Shown here piece after piece: positions 37,044 through 49,288 of a DNA stretch of 64,000 bases (position 1 is the stretch's first letter; each line of letters starts with the position of its first letter). Origin of the DNA: Pseudomonas lini (lineage in GTDB: Bacteria > Pseudomonadota > Gammaproteobacteria > Pseudomonadales > Pseudomonadaceae); the NCBI RefSeq assembly GCF_030812475.1, contig NZ_JAUSSR010000006.1:62001-126000 (forward strand), in the 5' to 3' direction. The notes beneath the pieces are model-generated. The model saw only the letters and a program-made list of their open reading frames with translations, did not search any database and had not been told where the DNA came from. A program made the position numbers and the translations under genes.

Positions 37044-37763
37044 ATGCGTGTCGCGATACTGGATGACGAACCGGCAGAACTGCGCAGGGTTGAACAGACT
37101 TTGCGGCAGATGGCCGAACCGGGTGAACCTGCCTGGTCATTGCACAGCTTTGAGCAGGGAGAGGATCTGCTACGCCAATTGCGGCGGGAAACTTTCGACC
37201 TGCTTATTCTCGATTGGCAATTGCCAGGCTTCAGCGGCCTGTCGCTGTTGCGCTGGACCCGCGAGCACATGGACGCACCGCCCGCCGCGATCATGCTGAC
37301 CAGCCGCGACGCCGAAAGCGATATCGTCCAGGCGTTGAATGCAGGCGCCGACGATTACGTCAGCAAACCGTTTCGACCCAATGAACTGAAAGCCAGAGTG
37401 GCGGCAGTGTTGCGTCGGCATAGCCAGCAACGTGCGGCAGCGAATGAAGTGCTGAGCTTCAATGACCTGGTGTTCGATGATGCCGAGTTGACTGTAAGCC
37501 GCGCCGGAAAACCGATCGGGATGACTGAGCGGGAATACCGACTGGCGCGTTGCCTGTTCAGTAACCTGGGACGGCCGCTGTCCCGGGAGTATCTGTATGA
37601 GCGGTTCTGGACCCATGAAGAGATGGTGTCTTCCCGACCACTGGATACTCACATTTATCGCCTGCGCAACAAGCTTGGGTTGACGGCAGATCGCGGTTGG
37701 CAATTGTTGACGATTTACGGGTATGGGTATCGGTTGGAGAGTGTGGCGGCGGCAAGCGACTGA
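37044..37763 (+). CDS. OmpR/PhoB-family response regulator
   Basis: The 239-residue protein has a receiver domain (1-120) with acidic pocket DDE (7-9), phospho-acceptor Asp57 in LLILDWQLPG, Thr in MLTSRDAESD and Lys in YVSKPFRPNEL. A winged-helix DNA-binding domain (about 135-232) ends RLRNKLGLTADRGWQLLTIYGYGYRL. The ATG at 37044 has SD AAAGGA; the open frame upstream is longer but lacks domain sequence. It is almost certainly the partner of the divergent kinase 170 bp away. The regulon is unknown. Confidence 0.9.
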   Translation: MRVAILDDEPAELRRVEQTLRQMAEPGEPAWSLHSFEQGEDLLRQLRRETFDLLILDWQLPGFSGLSLLRWTREHMDAPPAAIMLTSRDAESDIVQALNAGADDYVSKPFRPNELKARVAAVLRRHSQQRAAANEVLSFNDLVFDDAELTVSRAGKPIGMTEREYRLARCLFSNLGRPLSREYLYERFWTHEEMVSSRPLDTHIYRLRNKLGLTADRGWQLLTIYGYGYRLESVAAASD

Positions 37764-37764
37764 A

Positions 37765-37873
37765 GATCAAAAGATCGCAGCCTTCGCCAGCTCCTACTGG
37801 AGCGCGTTCATCCACGGATGTCGCGACGAACACGGTCAACGTAGGCGCTGCCGCAGGCTGCGATCTTTTGATC
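37765..37873. repeat. Inverted repeat of a second repeat family
   Basis: GATCAAAAGATCGCAGCCT can be read at 37765-37783 (first base G at 37765) and its exact reverse complement at 37855-37873, a perfect 19-bp dyad with a 71-bp loop that holds further partial pairs (CAGCTCCTACTGGAGC). The sequence differs from the GTGGGAGC-type REPs. This form is a common Pseudomonas repeat near gene ends. Confidence 0.85.
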
Positions 37874-37911
37874 AAAAAAAAAGGCCAACGCGTGAGCGTT
37901 TGCCTTTTTAT
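37874..37911. terminator. Terminator for gyrB, probably bidirectional
   Basis: AAAAGGCCAACGC-GTGA-GCGTTTGCCTTTTT, one mismatch in the stem, A-run on one side and T-run on the other. It ends 16 bp before the gyrB stop codon on the minus strand and follows the response regulator on the plus strand. Confidence 0.85.
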
Positions 37912-37926
37912 TTACAAGCAGCTGGA

Positions 37927-41453
<3,527 letters not shown>

Positions 41454-41473
41454 CTAGCTTCTGCTGAGCATGA

Positions 41474-42577
41474 TTACAGACGCATCGGCATGACAACGTA
41501 GGCCGAGTCGTCGTTGTCGGACTCTTGCACCAGCGCGCTGCTGTTGGAGTCGGACAGGATCAGTCGAACTTGCTCAGTGGTCATCACGCCCAACACGTCG
41601 AGCAGATAGCTCACGTTGAAGCCGATTTCCAGAGGGCCGCCGTTGTACTCGACACCCACTTCTTCTTCCGCTTCCTCCTGCTCCGGGTTGTTGGCCTGGA
41701 TCTTGAGCTGGCCATTGGCCAGTTGCAGGCGAATACCACGGTACTTCTCGTTGGACAGAATCGCGGTACGGCTGAAGGCTTCACGCAAGGCCTGACGATC
41801 ACCCAGCACCAGTTTGTCGCCGCCTTTTGGCAGAACGCGCTCGTAGTCGGGGAATTTTCCATCGACCAGTTTCGAGGTGAAGGTGAACTCCCCCGTGGTG
41901 GCGCGGATGTGATGTTGGCCCAGGACGATGCTGACGATGCCGTCCGGCTCGGTCAGCAAGCGCGCCAGCTCGAGGATACCCTTGCGCGGCACGATGACCT
42001 GGTGGCGATCCGGCTGACCGATATCGGCCTGCATCGAACACATGGCCAGACGGTGACCATCTGTTGCCACGGCGCGGATGATGCCGGCAGACACTTCCAG
42101 CAGCATGCCGTTCAGGTAGTAACGCACGTCCTGCTGGGCCATGGCGAAGCTGGTGCGTTCGATCAGGCGACGCAATTTGCTTTGCTCCAGGCTGCAGGTC
42201 AGCGAGCCAGGGCCTTCTTCCACGGTAGGGAAATCGTTGGCCGGCAGGGTCGACAACGTAAAGCGGCTACGGCCGGCCTTCACCACGAGCTTCTGCTCGT
42301 CGACCTTGATATCGATCAGCGCGTCGTTCGGCAAGCTTTTGCAGATGTCCATCAGCTTGCGCGCAGGCACCGTGATGGAGCCCGGATCTGCGGGTTCTTC
42401 GAGTTGTACACGACCGACCAGCTCGACTTCCAGGTCGGTACCGGTCAGCGACAGTTGCTGGCCTTCGACAACCAGCAGCACGTTGGAAAGCACCGGCAAG
42501 GTCTGTCGGCGCTCGACGACGCCCGCGACCAGTTGCAGGGGTTTCAACAGGGCTTCGCGTTGAATGGTGAAATGCAT
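41474..42577 (-). CDS. dnaN: DNA polymerase III beta sliding clamp
   Basis: The 367-residue clamp has three repeated domains. Conserved start MHFTIQREALLKPLQLVAGVVERRQTLPVLSNVLL, middle IVPRKGILELARLL, and C-terminal end ESDNDDSAYVVMPMRL, the Met-Arg-Leu tail being typical. It follows dnaA by 39 bp and precedes recF by 20 bp on the minus strand. Confidence 0.98.
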   Translation of the reverse strand: MHFTIQREALLKPLQLVAGVVERRQTLPVLSNVLLVVEGQQLSLTGTDLEVELVGRVQLEEPADPGSITVPARKLMDICKSLPNDALIDIKVDEQKLVVKAGRSRFTLSTLPANDFPTVEEGPGSLTCSLEQSKLRRLIERTSFAMAQQDVRYYLNGMLLEVSAGIIRAVATDGHRLAMCSMQADIGQPDRHQVIVPRKGILELARLLTEPDGIVSIVLGQHHIRATTGEFTFTSKLVDGKFPDYERVLPKGGDKLVLGDRQALREAFSRTAILSNEKYRGIRLQLANGQLKIQANNPEQEEAEEEVGVEYNGGPLEIGFNVSYLLDVLGVMTTEQVRLILSDSNSSALVQESDNDDSAYVVMPMRL

Positions 42578-42616
42578 GGTCTAGTCCCTTGCCTTAATAA
42601 GCTGCGCTGGTGTTCA

Positions 42617-44137
42617 TCAAGTGGTCAGTGTACGCAGCAGGTTCTTGTAGTCCTCGCGGATGTCCGCGTCGGATTCCTTGAGTTCGTTGATCTTGCGACA
42701 GGCGTGCAAAACAGTCGTGTGGTCGCGGCCACCAAACACATCGCCGATTTCCGGCAGGCTGTGGTTAGTCAACTCTTTGGACAACGCCATGGCAACCTGA
42801 CGCGGACGAGCGACCGAGCGTGAACGACGCTTGGACAGCAGGTCGGAAATCTTGATCTTGTAGTACTCGGCGACGGTGCGCTGAATGTTATCCACAGAGA
42901 CCAGTTTATCTTGCAGTGCCAACAAGTCTTTCAGGGATTCGCGAATCAGCTCGATGGTGATGTCGCGGCCCATGAAGTGCGAGTGGGCGATCACGCGTTT
43001 CAGCGCGCCTTCCAATTCACGAACGTTGGAGCGAATTCGCTGGGCAATGAAGAACGCCGCATCGTGTGGCAGATCGACTTTGGCCTGGTCGGCCTTCTTC
43101 ATCAGGATCGCCACGCGGGTTTCCAGCTCCGGCGGTTCGACGGCCACCGTCAAGCCCCAACCGAACCGGGACTTGAGGCGCTCTTCGAGGCCTTCGATTT
43201 CTTTAGGATAGCGGTCACTGGTAAGAATGACCTGCTGTCCACCTTCAAGCAGGGCGTTGAAGGTGTGGAAAAATTCTTCCTGGGAGCGTTCCTTGCGGGC
43301 GAAGAACTGAATGTCATCGATCAGCAGCGCGTCCACCGAACGGTAGAAGCGCTTGAACTCGTTGATCGCGTTCAATTGCAGCGCCTTGACCATGTCGGCC
43401 ACGAAACGCTCCGAATGCAGGTACACCACCTTGGCATTCGGATTCTTCTTTAACAGGTGGTTACCCACAGCGTGCATCAAGTGGGTTTTACCCAGGCCCA
43501 CCCCCCCATAAAGGAAGAGCGGGTTGTAACCGTGCTTGGGGTTATCCGCTACCTGCCAGGCCGCAGCCCGGGCCAGTTGGTTGGACTTGCCCTCGACAAA
43601 ATTCTCGAAGGTAAAGGTGCGGTTCAGGTAGCTGGTGTGCTTGAGCGCACCTTCGACCTGGACCGTGCGCTGTTCGGAGCGGACCGGGGCCTGTTGAGAA
43701 CTCGCACCCGCCATAGGGTCGAAACTGTCCCGGGATGGCTCCTCACTGACTTCGGCTACTTTCTGCGTCGAACGCTTGGTCGGTAGGGATGCCGGCGCGG
43801 GAGCCGGGGCGCTGGCAGGCGCTTGAGCCGCCTGTGCCTGGGACGCAGCAGCAGCCAGCGGCGCATTGGGAGCGGCACGTGGAGCCGAACTGCGTTTGCT
43901 ACCTATTAATAAGGAGAGCGCAGGCGTCATGCCATTGCCATGCTCGTCCAGCAGCTCGAGGACGCGGCCCAGGTACTTTTCGTTTACCCAGTCGAGAACA
44001 AAACGGTTCGGTGCGTAGACACGCAACTCGTCGCCTTCGGCTTCGACCTGTAGCGGACGGATCCAAGTGTTGAATTGTTGGGCAGGCAGCTCATCGCGCA
44101 AAAGCTCCACGCACTGCTGCCATAGTTCCACTGACAC
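42617..44137 (-). CDS. dnaA: Chromosomal replication initiator DnaA
   Basis: The 506-residue AAA+ initiator. Domain I is residues 1-90, with an Ala/Pro-rich linker (90-160) longer than in E. coli. The AAA+ domain has Walker [10 protein letters not shown] (211-219), Walker [11 protein letters not shown] and a sensor arginine region. Domain IV carries the DnaA-box reader [16 protein letters not shown] in the form [16 protein letters not shown]. Start GTG 44137 with SD AGGGG. It contains a DnaA box at 42888-42896. Its promoter region overlaps the edge of oriC1. Confidence 0.98.
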   Translation of the reverse strand: MSVELWQQCVELLRDELPAQQFNTWIRPLQVEAEGDELRVYAPNRFVLDWVNEKYLGRVLELLDEHGNGMTPALSLLIGSKRSSAPRAAPNAPLAAAASQAQAAQAPASAPAPAPASLPTKRSTQKVAEVSEEPSRDSFDPMAGASSQQAPVRSEQRTVQVEGALKHTSYLNRTFTFENFVEGKSNQLARAAAWQVADNPKHGYNPLFLYGGVGLGKTHLMHAVGNHLLKKNPNAKVVYLHSERFVADMVKALQLNAINEFKRFYRSVDALLIDDIQFFARKERSQEEFFHTFNALLEGGQQVILTSDRYPKEIEGLEERLKSRFGWGLTVAVEPPELETRVAILMKKADQAKVDLPHDAAFFIAQRIRSNVRELEGALKRVIAHSHFMGRDITIELIRESLKDLLALQDKLVSVDNIQRTVAEYYKIKISDLLSKRRSRSVARPRQVAMALSKELTNHSLPEIGDVFGGRDHTTVLHACRKINELKESDADIREDYKNLLRTLTT

Positions 44138-44182
44138 GGATATCCCCTAAGTCGAAAGCCGGTGAGGCAAAAACAAGCGGCC

Positions 44183-44213
44183 ATTGTAGCGACCAGACGC
44201 CTACTTATCCACA
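44183..44213 (-). promoter_or_regulatory. Probable dnaA promoter with a DnaA box in the -35 position
   Basis: On the minus strand TACAAT (44188-44183) is a good -10, 46 bp before the start codon. The DnaA box TGTGGATAA (44213-44205) lies 16 bp upstream of it, exactly where a -35 element would be. No better -35 is visible. DnaA bound here would compete with RNA polymerase. Confidence 0.55.
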
Positions 44214-44560
44214 CGTAGGTTGTTCACCGCAGAAGAAGAATCGGAGTTTTACAAATAAAAAAGACGACCAATGGTCTGTGCATAAGCCCTGTGGATAACC
44301 GCCCCTAAGGTCGTTGCACAAGTGGGGGCGAAACTCGGTGGATAACCAGCCTGTGGATAACAAGGCCTTTCACACACAGCTTATCCGACAGCGCAGCACA
44401 GGCTGACCACTGTTTTCCACCGTAGTTGTCATCCTCTGTACAACGCGGCGTAGAAGGCCTTAAGGCAGTTATCCACAGATGATGGAGGCCCTAGCTTTTA
44501 TAAGCTTTACAGAAAAGCTTTAAATACTTTCCTTCTTTATTTCTATATCTAGCGAAGGGC
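44200..44560. other. oriC: oriC1, replication origin between dnaA and rpmH
   Basis: It has four perfect DnaA boxes (44205, 44290, 44352, 44469; mixed orientation) and two near matches (44337 GGTGGATAA, 44381 TTATCCGAC). An AT-rich unwinding segment follows at 44492-44552 (TATAAGCTTTACAGAAAAGC and on through TTTATTTCTATATC). The whole 566-bp dnaA-rpmH gap is free of genes. The layout matches Pseudomonas origins. The last box lies 15-20 bp from the AT-rich stretch. Confidence 0.93.
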
Positions 44561-44613
44561 TGACACCGGCAAAACCCCTGGAGATCTATTTATAAGGAAA
44601 CGCTGGTTGGAAA

Positions 44614-44642
44614 TTGACCTAGAGGCTTGCTTTCTCTAGAAT
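44614..44642 (+). promoter_or_regulatory. rpmH promoter (sigma70 type)
   Basis: TTGACC (44614-44619), 17-bp spacer, TAGAAT (44637-44642). Transcription would start near 44649, just before an imperfect hairpin AACGGG...CCCGTT (44657-44679) in the leader. Confidence 0.8.
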
Positions 44643-44703
44643 CCCCGGTCTCTTAAAACGGGGGCCATTCCGGCCCGTTGTGGACGAATCAGGTAACACG
44701 ACA

Positions 44704-44838
44704 ATGAAACGTACTTTCCAACCAAGCACCATCAAACGCGCTCGTACCCACGGTTTCCGTGCTCGCATGGCTACCAAGAACGGTCGTGCCGTCCTGTCGC
44801 GTCGTCGCGCCAAAGGTCGTGCGCGTCTGGCAGTTTGA
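44704..44838 (+). CDS. rpmH: 50S ribosomal protein L34
   Basis: The 44-residue protein, [18 protein letters not shown] then [20 protein letters not shown] and RARLAV, is a textbook L34, very basic. It is the first gene of the rpmH-rnpA-yidD-yidC block. Confidence 0.98.
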   Translation: MKRTFQPSTIKRARTHGFRARMATKNGRAVLSRRRAKGRARLAV

Positions 44839-44854
44839 TAATCCGGCACTGGAG

Positions 44855-45256
44855 GTGAGTCAGGACTTCAGTCGGGAAAAGCGCCTGCTTACCCCCCGGC
44901 ATTTCAAGGCAGTCTTTGACTCCCCTACCGGCAAGGTTCCGGGGAAAAATCTCCTGCTCCTTGCGCGCAACAACGATCTTGATCACCCCCGTCTCGGGCT
45001 GGTAATCGGGAAAAAGAGCGTGAAGCTCTCCGTCGAGCGCAATCGCCTCAAACGTCTGATGCGCGAATCGTTCCGTCTGCACCAGGACTCACTGGTCGGC
45101 TGGGACATCGTTATCGTCGCGCGCAAAGGTTTGGGTGACGTAGAAAACCCCGAATTGATTCAGCATTTCGGCAAACTCTGGAAGCGTCTGGCACGTAGCA
45201 CGCCGGTACCAGCAGTCAAAGCCGAAACTGTAGGGGTAGACAGTCCCGATGCGTAA
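44855..45256 (+). CDS. rnpA: Ribonuclease P protein component
   Basis: This 133-residue protein subunit assists RNase P RNA in tRNA 5' maturation. The RNR signature is in [24 protein letters not shown] 44855 gives [17 protein letters not shown], the usual Pseudomonas start; the GGAG sequence abuts this codon, which is an unusually short SD spacing and suggests coupling to rpmH, 16 bp upstream. It overlaps yidD by 8 bp. Confidence 0.95.
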   Translation: MSQDFSREKRLLTPRHFKAVFDSPTGKVPGKNLLLLARNNDLDHPRLGLVIGKKSVKLSVERNRLKRLMRESFRLHQDSLVGWDIVIVARKGLGDVENPELIQHFGKLWKRLARSTPVPAVKAETVGVDSPDA

Positions 45257-45494
45257 ACTGGCACTCGTTCCGATCCAGTTTTATCGCTATGCCATTAGTC
45301 CCCTGATGGCCAGTCACTGTCGTTTCTACCCCAGTTGTTCCTGCTACGCGTATGAAGCCATAGAAAATCATGGCCTTCTGCGCGGTGGCTGGCTGGCCTT
45401 TCGTCGTTTAGGTCGCTGTCATCCGTGGAATCCCGGTGGTTATGACCCGGTTCCATCTATCCCTACCTCCCGTTCTTCTTCGATGGCCGAGTAA
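45249..45494 (+). CDS. yidD: Membrane protein insertion efficiency factor YidD
   Basis: The 81-residue basic protein has the family cysteines: [52 protein letters not shown]. It helps YidC-dependent insertion. It is wedged between rnpA (8-bp overlap) and yidC (2-bp gap). Confidence 0.96.
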   Translation: MRKLALVPIQFYRYAISPLMASHCRFYPSCSCYAYEAIENHGLLRGGWLAFRRLGRCHPWNPGGYDPVPSIPTSRSSSMAE

Positions 45495-45496
45495 TC

Positions 45497-47185
45497 ATGG
45501 ATATCAAACGCACGATCCTGATCGTCGCCCTGGCAATCGTGTCCTACGTTATGGTTCTTAAATGGAACCAGGACTATGGCCAGGCTGCCCTGCCGACTCA
45601 GAATGTTGCTTCCAGTACTACCGCACCGGGTCTACCGGATACGGCGACTGGCAATAATGCTTCTGTCAGTGACGACATCCCCCGCGCCGCAAGCGATACC
45701 AGTGCAACTGCACCTGCTGAAACACCAGTAGCGGCAAGCAAAGACCTCATCCAGATCAAAACGGATGTGCTCGACCTGGCAGTCGATCCACAAGGTGGCG
45801 ATGTTGCCCAGCTGAAATTGCCGTTGTATCCACGTCGTCAGGACCATCCGGAAATTCCGTTCCAGCTGTTCGATAACGGCGGTGAACTGACTTACCTGGC
45901 GCAAAGCGGTCTGATCGGTACCAACGGCCCGGATGCAAACCCGGCCGGCCGCCCGGTCTACTCCTCGGAGAAGAAGACTTATCAACTGGCTGAGGGTCAG
46001 GACCAATTGGTCGTGGACCTGAAGTTCAGCAAGGACGGCGTCAATTACATCAAGCGTTTCACCCTGAAACGTGGCCTGTATGACGTAACCGTTTCTTATC
46101 TGATCGATAACCAGAGCGCACAGCCCTGGTCCGGTGCGATGTTCGCGCAACTGAAGCGTGACGCCAGCGGCGATCCTTCCTCTACCACTGCCACCGGTAC
46201 CGCGACTTACCTGGGCGCTGCCCTGTGGACAAGTAACGAACCGTACAAGAAAGTGTCCATGAAGGACATGGACAAGGCGCAGCTGAAGGAAACGGTCAGT
46301 GGTGGTTGGGTTGCATGGTTGCAACACTACTTCGTGACCGCATGGATTCCGGCCAAGGGCGAAAACAACGTCGTCCAGACCCGTAAAGACAGCAAGGGCA
46401 ACTACATCATCGGTTACACCGGCCCCGCAATGAGCGTCGCGCCAGGTGCAAAAGCCGAAACCAGTGCCGTTCTGTATGCGGGTCCGAAAAGCCAGGCAGT
46501 GCTCAAAGAGTTGTCCCCAGGCCTGGAACTGACCGTCGACTACGGCATTCTGTGGTTCATCGCACAGCCAATCTTCTGGTTGCTGGGACACATCCACGCC
46601 ATCGTCGGTAACTGGGGCTGGTCGATCATCTTCCTGACCATGCTGATCAAGGGGATTTTCTTCCCGCTGTCGGCAGCCAGCTACAAATCCATGGCGCGCA
46701 TGCGTGCAGTGGCACCGAAACTGGCAGCGCTGAAAGAGCAGCATGGCGACGACCGGCAGAAAATGTCGCAAGCCATGATGGAGCTGTACAAGAAAGAGAA
46801 GATCAATCCGCTGGGTGGTTGCTTGCCAATCCTCGTGCAGATGCCGGTTTTCCTTTCGCTGTATTGGGTTCTGCTGGAAAGCGTTGAAATGCGCCAGGCG
46901 CCGTTCATGCTGTGGATTACCGACTTGTCGATCAAGGATCCGTTCTTCATTCTGCCGATCATCATGGGCGTAACCATGTTTATCCAGCAGCAGCTGAACC
47001 CGACGCCTCCGGATCCGATGCAGGCCAAGGTGATGAAGTTGATGCCAATCATCTTCACCTTCTTCTTCCTGTGGTTCCCGGCCGGTCTGGTTCTGTACTG
47101 GGTAGTGAACAACGTGTTGTCGATTGCCCAACAGTGGTACATCACGCGTAAGATCGAAGCGGCTATGAAAAAAGCCGAGGCGTAA
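45497..47185 (+). CDS. yidC: Membrane protein insertase YidC
   Basis: This 562-residue inner-membrane insertase has an N-terminal helix (7-24), a large periplasmic domain (about 60-345) and five C-terminal helices, with WGWSIIFLTMLIKGIFFPLSAASYKSMARMRAVAPKLAALKE and QQQLNPTPPDPMQAKVMKLMPIIFTFFF. The conserved Arg of the hydrophilic groove is in the YKSMARMR segment. A DnaA box (47193) and a terminator follow. Confidence 0.97.
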   Translation: MDIKRTILIVALAIVSYVMVLKWNQDYGQAALPTQNVASSTTAPGLPDTATGNNASVSDDIPRAASDTSATAPAETPVAASKDLIQIKTDVLDLAVDPQGGDVAQLKLPLYPRRQDHPEIPFQLFDNGGELTYLAQSGLIGTNGPDANPAGRPVYSSEKKTYQLAEGQDQLVVDLKFSKDGVNYIKRFTLKRGLYDVTVSYLIDNQSAQPWSGAMFAQLKRDASGDPSSTTATGTATYLGAALWTSNEPYKKVSMKDMDKAQLKETVSGGWVAWLQHYFVTAWIPAKGENNVVQTRKDSKGNYIIGYTGPAMSVAPGAKAETSAVLYAGPKSQAVLKELSPGLELTVDYGILWFIAQPIFWLLGHIHAIVGNWGWSIIFLTMLIKGIFFPLSAASYKSMARMRAVAPKLAALKEQHGDDRQKMSQAMMELYKKEKINPLGGCLPILVQMPVFLSLYWVLLESVEMRQAPFMLWITDLSIKDPFFILPIIMGVTMFIQQQLNPTPPDPMQAKVMKLMPIIFTFFFLWFPAGLVLYWVVNNVLSIAQQWYITRKIEAAMKKAEA

Positions 47186-47206
47186 CTTGCTCTGTGGATA
47201 ACCACT

Positions 47207-47233
47207 CAAAACGCCCCCTAGTGGGGCGTTTTG
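47207..47233. terminator. Intrinsic terminator yidC/mnmE
   Basis: CAAAACGCCCC-CTAGT-GGGGCGTTTTG, an 11-bp perfect stem with a 5-base loop. It closes the rpmH-yidC unit 22 bp past yidC and 32 bp before mnmE. Confidence 0.88.
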
Positions 47234-47264
47234 CTATCTGTCACTTTTGTCTGGATACCGGTTT

Positions 47265-48635
47265 ATGAGCGTACCTCGTGAAACCATCGCCGCCGTCGCC
47301 ACCGCTCAAGGTCGCGGCGGTGTGGGCATCGTCCGTATTTCCGGGCCATTGGCGAGTGTTGCGGCCAAGGCTTTCAGCGGTCGAGAACTCAAGCCAAGGT
47401 TTGCCCACTACGGACCCTTTTTCAGTGAAAACGCTGAGGTCCTGGATCAGGGCATTGCCCTGTATTTTCCGGGACCGAACTCATTTACTGGCGAGGACGT
47501 GCTGGAACTCCAGGGCCATGGCGGTCCGATCGTTCTGGATATGCTGCTTAAACGCTGCCTGGAACTGGGCTGCCGCCTGGCCCGACCCGGTGAGTTCAGC
47601 GAACGCGCTTTCCTCAACGACAAACTGGACCTGGCCCAGGCCGAAGCCATCGCGGACTTGATCGAGGCGAGTTCGGCCCAGGCGGCACGCAATGCCCTGC
47701 GTTCCTTGCAGGGCGCATTTTCCGAGCGTGTGCACAACCTCACAGAGCAACTGATTGGCCTGCGGATCTATGTCGAAGCAGCCATCGACTTTCCCGAAGA
47801 GGAGATTGATTTCCTCGCCGATGGCCATGTACTGAGCATGCTCGACAAGGTACGTGATGAGTTATCCACCGTATTGCGCGAAGCCGGACAGGGGGCGCTG
47901 CTGCGCGATGGTATGAACGTGGTGATTGCCGGTCGACCCAATGCGGGTAAATCCAGCCTGTTGAACGCGCTGGCCGGTCGTGAAGCGGCGATCGTCACCG
48001 AGATTGCCGGTACCACGCGGGACATTCTTCGCGAACATATCCACATCGATGGCATGCCGTTGCATGTGGTCGATACCGCAGGTCTTCGAAATACCGACGA
48101 CCAGGTGGAAAAAATCGGCGTCGAGCGGGCATTGAAGGCCATTGGCGAAGCTGATCGCGTATTGCTGGTGGTCGACGCCACCGCACCCGAGGCACTTGAT
48201 CCATTCGCGTTGTGGCCTGAATTCCTGGAAACCCGTCCGGACCCGGCGAAAGTCACGCTGATCCGCAACAAGGCAGACCTGACCGGCGAAGCGATTGCCA
48301 TGGAGGTCAGCGAGGATGGCCATGTCACCATCAGCCTCAGCGCCAAATCTGCCGGCGACGGGCTGGAACTGCTGCGTGACCATCTCAAGGCCTGTATGGG
48401 CTATGAACAGACCTCCGAGAGCAGCTTCAGCGCTCGCAGGCGTCACCTTGAAGCGCTACGCCATGCCAGTGCTTCCCTGGAACACGGCCGTGCACAGCTG
48501 ACCTTGGCGGGTGCCGGTGAACTGCTGGCTGAAGATTTGCGCCAGGCCCAGCACGCTTTGGGGGAAATCACCGGTGCGTTCAGCTCCGATGACCTGCTTG
48601 GGCGGATCTTTTCCAGCTTCTGCATCGGTAAGTAG
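47265..48635 (+). CDS. mnmE: tRNA modification GTPase MnmE
   Basis: The 456-residue GTPase forms cmnm5U34 in tRNA with MnmG. N-terminal folate-binding domain, helical domain, G domain with GRPNAGKS (223-230), the DTAGLR switch and NKAD, and the C-terminal CIGK. ATG 47265 gives the usual [14 protein letters not shown] start. The stop codon TAG forms part of a REP sequence (GTAGGAGC). Confidence 0.97.
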   Translation: MSVPRETIAAVATAQGRGGVGIVRISGPLASVAAKAFSGRELKPRFAHYGPFFSENAEVLDQGIALYFPGPNSFTGEDVLELQGHGGPIVLDMLLKRCLELGCRLARPGEFSERAFLNDKLDLAQAEAIADLIEASSAQAARNALRSLQGAFSERVHNLTEQLIGLRIYVEAAIDFPEEEIDFLADGHVLSMLDKVRDELSTVLREAGQGALLRDGMNVVIAGRPNAGKSSLLNALAGREAAIVTEIAGTTRDILREHIHIDGMPLHVVDTAGLRNTDDQVEKIGVERALKAIGEADRVLLVVDATAPEALDPFALWPEFLETRPDPAKVTLIRNKADLTGEAIAMEVSEDGHVTISLSAKSAGDGLELLRDHLKACMGYEQTSESSFSARRRHLEALRHASASLEHGRAQLTLAGAGELLAEDLRQAQHALGEITGAFSSDDLLGRIFSSFCIGK

Positions 48636-48729
48636 GAGCGAGCTTGCTCGCGATGGTGCTGAGGGCGACGCGTTTATCCAGCAAACACGCGTTATCGTTT
48701 ACGTCCATCGCGAGCAAGCTTGCTCCTAC
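48632..48729. repeat. REPIN overlapping the mnmE stop
   Basis: GTAGGAGCGAGCTTGCTCGC (48632-48651) and its inverted partner (48707-48729), with a spacer carrying GACGCGTTTATCCAGCAAAC and CGTTATCGTTTACG. The spacer closely matches that of the REPIN at 8651-8750. The first REP begins inside the last codons of mnmE. Confidence 0.9.
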
Positions 48730-48859
48730 AAGGGTCAGCGTTCGCTTAACTGACTGGCATTAGCCATTCGGGCCTGTCTGTTTCTCCCATCTTCTTAAAT
48801 TTTCTTCCAGTGCCGAGCAGATTCTTTCTGCTTGAGCGGATTTTCCGCGCCCGTGATTT

Positions 48860-49170
48860 ACTTATTCAGCGAATTTCTGTGGATTAAGCCCTGTGAATAA
48901 CCGCCACTAAGGTCAGTTGATAACAGGGCCTGAAAACTGCGAATAACCGTCCCTGTGGATAAGCACCCGTTTAATCCACAGGCTTAAACCGGTTATCCAA
49001 GGGCCTCATTGGTACATGACCACAGGGTTTTGATCCTCTGTACATACCGATTTTAAAGGGCTGTGTAGATCTATCCACAGAAAGGTGCCTCAGTAGAAAT
49101 AAACATAAAAACAAAGATTTAATAAATTTCTTTCTTTTTAATTTCTGTTAAGCCGACTTTTCCACAGCTG
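48860..49170. other. oriC2, second origin-like segment between mnmE and mnmG
   Basis: It contains one perfect DnaA box (48954-48962) and near matches at 48878, 48892, 48972, 49071 and 49158, then an AT-rich stretch (49098-49150). Box positions and sequence align with oriC1: TAAGCCCTGTG(G/A)ATAACCGC at 44283 and 48885, ATCCTCTGTACA at 44431 and 49033, each pair at the same spacing. The 653-bp gap 48636-49288 has no gene: REPIN on the left, this segment in the middle, mnmG promoter on the right. Confidence 0.85.
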
Positions 49171-49190
49171 GTTAAATTTTGTGCAAAGGG

Positions 49191-49219
49191 TTCTTTAGAA
49201 AGGGCGAAGTCCCTATACT
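49191..49219 (+). promoter_or_regulatory. Probable mnmG promoter
   Basis: TATACT (49214-49219) is a good -10, with a weak -35 TTCTTT (49191-49196) at 17 bp. The CCCTATACT context is shared with the atp promoter at 53598. Confidence 0.5.
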
Positions 49220-49288
49220 TGCCGACCAGGTCCAAAAACCTGTGCTCAAACTATTTCTGATTACCTGACTGAAGCAGGCACGAGGTGC

